DNA from: Streptomyces sp. TS71-3
GTDB taxonomy: Bacteria; Actinomycetota; Actinomycetes; Streptomycetales; Streptomycetaceae
Length of the DNA: 64,000 nucleotides
Assembly: GCF_018327685.1 (NCBI RefSeq)
Contig: NZ_BNEL01000003.1
Span: forward strand, 2,790,001-2,854,000
Direction: 5' to 3'
In this document: piece by piece, positions 61,315 to 64,000 of the stretch
Numbering within the stretch: the stretch's first letter is position 1
Layout: the number at the start of each line of letters is the position of its first letter
Position numbers and translations under genes: made by a program
Notes under the pieces: model-generated
The model's input: only the letters and a program-made list of their open reading frames with translations
Told to the model about the DNA's origin: nothing
Databases searched by the model: none

Positions 61315-61618
61315 GCGGGACACCGGAGCGCACGTCCCCGCCCTCATCGCGGACGAACCGCACGCCGTCCACCGCGTCAACGGCGCCGCCTCGCGACGGG
61401 CTTGGCCCACGACCGGCGACCGCACGTTCCGGGGGGCGTTCGAGGAACGCATCCGGGAGCTGAACGAGGAGGCCGGAACGGTCTCCCTGGTGGGCTCCGA
61501 CAACACGTCCGTACGCGACACCTGCGACCGGGTGCTCTGGCTGGAGCGCGGCGAACTGCGCATGGACGGACCCACCGTCGAGGTGCTCGACGCGTACGAG
61601 AAGTTCACGGAGAAGTAG
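61307..61618 (+). pseudogene. ABC exporter ATPase remnant (internally deleted)
   Basis: 103 codons in place of about 260. The first 33 residues match the N-terminus of TagH-type ATPases and the last 65 match their C-terminus (FEERIRELNEEAGTV; DTCDRVLWLERGELRMDG; EVLDAYEKFTEK). Everything between is gone: Walker A, Q-loop, signature and Walker B. The H-loop histidine also reads as LVGSDN where relatives have a His-Asn pair. The frame is intact across the junction, as if the deletion was in frame or was later tolerated. It cannot bind ATP; it is called a pseudogene although it could still be translated. It overlaps the permease by 8 bp. Confidence 0.
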
Positions 61619-62166
61619 CGCCCGCGGGGACCGGTAGGGGGAATCCGGCCATGTTGCCGTGCCCTGCCCGTGGCGCGGGGTATTCCGGCCCACCGGTGTG
61701 ATCCATCCCACCAGTAGAGAATCCGCCAACGACCCGGGCTGGAGCCGTCGGAGCACGTCAGGCAGCCCGGCCGCACGTGCGGGACCAACTTGCGGTCAAC
61801 TGCGTGGTATTGACACGGATCTGATCCGCCGCCGTCCGAAGGGTGTCCGGAAAAGCGTTTCCCGATCTTCCCGGTCGATGTTGGAATCTTGACGCCGATC
61901 GGTGTGTTCTTGTGATGTGCAGGACACCCCGACGATCTCTGATGCGTTGTACAACGTAAGCTGTAGCGGTGCTGAAAGGCGCCAACTGGGGCGATAACGC
62001 CCGACGCCTCGGCGCGGGGGACGGGGCGCGGAGTGCAGGCCCGGGCGGCGTGTCCGAAAGAGGATGTATTGGGTCGGCAGTGTAGAACGGGAGATGTGAC
62101 GGCAATGGCTACGGGAAGTCCCCAGCTCCGCGGCGCTTGTGCCGTCCCCGCGCCGGGCAGCACGCG
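61619..62166. promoter_or_regulatory. 548-bp region upstream of hpnC
   Basis: No gene is supported. It is less GC-rich than its surroundings between 61780 and 61980. It holds a TTGACA-like hexamer at 61810, a TTGACG at 61889 and a perfect palindrome at 61945-61956. I cannot pair the hexamers with good -10 boxes. It probably carries the promoter and control sites of the hopanoid operon. Confidence 0.
61945..61956. promoter_or_regulatory. Perfect 12-bp palindrome CGTTGTACAACG
   Basis: A perfect dyad in the AT-richer part of the hpnC upstream region, 211 bp before the start codon. It is a candidate repressor-binding site for the hopanoid operon or for the cluster to its left. Confidence 0.
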
Positions 62167-63123
62167 GTGACGGGATCCGAGGCCGCGGGCGCTGGGACAG
62201 CCGCCGGGGAAGCCGCCGAGGGCGGGGCCGCGGGCACCGAGGCGGTCGTGCGCGGCACGCTCGACAAGGCGGCCCACGAGAACTTCCCTGTGGCGCCCTT
62301 CTTCCTGCCGCGTGCCTGGCGGGACGACCTCATGGCCGTCTACGGCTACGCCCGCCTGGTGGACGACATCGGCGACGGCGACCTCGCCCCCGGTGGCGCC
62401 GATGCCCGCCATCTGGGCCTCGGCACCGAGGAGGCCGAGGACCGCATCGCCATGCTGGACGCCTTCGAGGCGGACCTGCGGCGCATCTTCGAGCGCACGG
62501 GGGACGGTCCCCGGCACCCGGTGCTGCGCAGGCTCGCCCCGACGGTGCACCGGCACTCCATCAGCCCCGAGCCCTTCCTCGGGCTGATCGCGGCCAACCG
62601 TCAGGACCAGCTGGTGGGCCGCTACGAGAGCTACGACGACCTGCTGGCCTACTGCGAGCTGTCGGCCAACCCCGTCGGCCGTCTGGTTCTGGCCATCACC
62701 GGCACCGCGACGCCCGAGCGGATCCGGTTGTCCGACGCCGTCTGCACCGCCCTGCAGATCGTCGAGCACCTGCAGGACGTCTCGGAGGACCTGCGGCGCG
62801 ACCGCATCTACCTCCCCGCTCAGGACATGAAGCGGCATCAGGTCCAGGAGGAGGACCTCGCCGCGGCCACGGCCGGCGAGCCGGTGCGCGCGCTGATCGC
62901 CTTCGAGGCGGACCGCGCCAGAGGCCTGCTGAATGAAGGGACCCCCCTCGTGGGTAGCGTCCACGGCAGGCTGAAGCTGTTGCTCGCGGGGTTCGTGGGC
63001 GGGGGGCGGGCGGCGGTCCGCGCCATCGAGGCCGTCTCCTACGACGTACTTCCCAGACCACCCAAGGCGGGCAAGGTTCAGCTGCTGCGCGAGGTGGGAG
63101 CGACTCTGCGAGGAAAGGGGTGA
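62167..63123 (+). CDS. hpnC: Squalene synthase HpnC (hydroxysqualene to squalene pathway)
   Basis: A 318-residue trans-isoprenyl-diphosphate synthase-like protein. First aspartate motif LVDDIGDGD and second HLQDVSEDLRRDRIYLP are present. HpnC converts presqualene diphosphate to hydroxysqualene in the HpnCDE route to squalene and hopanoids. GTG 62167 (MTGSEAAGAG) is the expected start; a TTG at 62137 also lies in frame. It overlaps hpnD by 4 bp. Confidence 0.
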   Translation: MTGSEAAGAGTAAGEAAEGGAAGTEAVVRGTLDKAAHENFPVAPFFLPRAWRDDLMAVYGYARLVDDIGDGDLAPGGADARHLGLGTEEAEDRIAMLDAFEADLRRIFERTGDGPRHPVLRRLAPTVHRHSISPEPFLGLIAANRQDQLVGRYESYDDLLAYCELSANPVGRLVLAITGTATPERIRLSDAVCTALQIVEHLQDVSEDLRRDRIYLPAQDMKRHQVQEEDLAAATAGEPVRALIAFEADRARGLLNEGTPLVGSVHGRLKLLLAGFVGGGRAAVRAIEAVSYDVLPRPPKAGKVQLLREVGATLRGKG

Positions 63124-64000
63124 GTCGGACCGTGGAGCTCGATCAGCCCGTGTCCGCGCCGGTACTCGCCGCATACAGTTACTGCGAGGCCGTCACCGGG
63201 CAGCAGGCCCGGAATTTCGCGTACGGGATCAGGCTGCTCCCGACGCCCAAGCGCCGGGCCATGTCCGCGCTGTACGCGTTCTCCCGCCGGGTGGACGACA
63301 TCGGCGACGGCGACCTCGACCCGGAAGCCAAGGAACAGCGACTGGACGCCACCCGTGCCGTGCTGGCCCGGGTCCAGGCCGGCGAGGTGGCCGAGGACGA
63401 CACCGACCCGGTGGCCGTCGGGCTCAGCCATGCGGCCCAGCAGTTCCCGATCCCGCTCGACGGGCTCGACGAGCTGATCGACGGTGTTCTCATGGATGTC
63501 CGCGGCGCGACCTACGAGACCTGGGACGACCTCAAGCTGTACTGCCGGTGTGTCGCCGGAGCCATCGGGCGCCTGTCGCTCGGCGTGTTCGGCACCGAGC
63601 CGGGCGCGGACAGCGTCGAGCACGCCTCGGAGTACGCCGACACGCTGGGCCTTGCCCTGCAACTCACCAACATCCTTCGGGACATCCGCGAGGACGCCGA
63701 GGGCGGACGCACCTACCTGCCCGCCGACGACCTCGGGAAGTTCGGCTGCTCCGCCGGCTTCGGGGGGCCCACACCGCCGGCCGGCTCCGACTTCCCCGGG
63801 CTGGTGCACTTCGAGGTGCGCCGCGCACGGGCGCTGTTCGCCGAGGGCTACCGGCTGCTGCCGATGCTCGACCGCCGCAGCGGTGCCTGCGTCGCCGCCA
63901 TGGCCGGGATCTACCGCAGACTTCTGGACCGCATCGAGCGCGACCCGGGCGCCGTGCTCCGCGGTCGGGTCTCCCTGCCCGGCCATGAGAAGGCATACGT
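63120..64000 (+). CDS. hpnD: Presqualene diphosphate synthase HpnD, partial at window end
   Basis: 293 codons are visible and the gene continues past the window. First aspartate motif RRVDDIGDGDLD and second NILRDIREDAEGGRTYLP are intact, so it joins two farnesyl diphosphates to presqualene diphosphate. GTG 63120 overlaps the hpnC stop (GTGA) and has AGGAAAGG upstream; GTG 63132 is a later option. Together with hpnC it opens the hopanoid operon. Confidence 0.
   Translation, partial: MSRTVELDQPVSAPVLAAYSYCEAVTGQQARNFAYGIRLLPTPKRRAMSALYAFSRRVDDIGDGDLDPEAKEQRLDATRAVLARVQAGEVAEDDTDPVAVGLSHAAQQFPIPLDGLDELIDGVLMDVRGATYETWDDLKLYCRCVAGAIGRLSLGVFGTEPGADSVEHASEYADTLGLALQLTNILRDIREDAEGGRTYLPADDLGKFGCSAGFGGPTPPAGSDFPGLVHFEVRRARALFAEGYRLLPMLDRRSGACVAAMAGIYRRLLDRIERDPGAVLRGRVSLPGHEKAY

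Noticed and set aside
60433..63174. Long minus-strand frame (913 codons) opposite the ABC permease and hpnC
   Set aside because: No family features; it spans several intact plus-strand genes and an intergenic region.

Overview
The window is about 64 kb of very GC-rich actinobacterial chromosome, almost certainly Streptomyces. Markers seen are a WhiB-like regulator, an SsgA-like sporulation protein, a two-domain small laccase, mycothiol-type enzymes, GTG/TTG starts, and hopanoid genes at the right edge. From memory, the gene order resembles the Streptomyces coelicolor stretch running from the pca operon past the small laccase and ssgD to idi and hpnC/hpnD; this was not checked by alignment. 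No tRNA, rRNA, CRISPR array, transposase or phage gene was seen.

Region by region: (1) 1-7308 holds a broken LuxR/MalT-type ATPase regulator and two tandem membrane Ser/Thr kinases with PQQ-like propellers, one frameshifted. (2) 7525-15115 has an SDR oxidoreductase and the protocatechuate (beta-ketoadipate) operon pcaI-J-H-G-B-L, divergent from the MarR regulator gene pcaV; pcaF is missing from its usual place. (3) 15159-17360 is a divergent LigD-type ligase/polymerase pair. (4) 17645-25028 encodes a secreted cupredoxin/DUF1080 protein, a ThuA/PQQ sugar dehydrogenase, a small laccase and a LacI regulator. (5) 25560-32537 is a series of single genes: VOC protein, WhiB-like protein, DinB-type protein, a frameshifted SpoIIE phosphatase, DDAH, GOLPH3-like protein, SsgA-like protein and endonuclease V. 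(6) 32672-37440 is a fatty-acid oxidation set (racemase, thiolase, FadB-like), followed by a MerR regulator and an amino acid permease. (7) 40677-51536 is mostly housekeeping: MpaB-like oxygenase, M1 peptidase, ABC-F, Tex, LPFR small protein, SCO6745-like protein, crotonase, anti-sigma-like ATPase and idi. (8) 52213-61618 has a CDF transporter and galE, then an unassigned cluster of two CDP-alcohol phosphotransferases, a nucleotidyltransferase, a glycerol-1-phosphate-dehydrogenase-like enzyme, a glycosyltransferase and an ABC exporter permease with a gutted ATPase. (9) 62167-64000 is hpnC and the start of hpnD (squalene/hopanoid synthesis).

The most interesting system is the cluster at 54790-61618. 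It has every enzyme type needed to make a polyol phosphate, activate it with CTP, transfer it twice, glycosylate it and export it. It sits between idi and the hopanoid genes, so the product may be a lipid or an envelope polymer. Its ATPase gene has lost all nucleotide-binding motifs, so export must use another ATPase or has failed.

Other points of note are a proposed extracellular electron chain (sugar dehydrogenase, cupredoxin, laccase), candidate PcaV operators, a probable CTG start codon, a run of apparently leaderless genes, an attenuator-like hairpin ahead of DDAH, and two families of intergenic repeats at five sites. Three genes carry single-base frameshifts, which may be real decay or sequencing errors.
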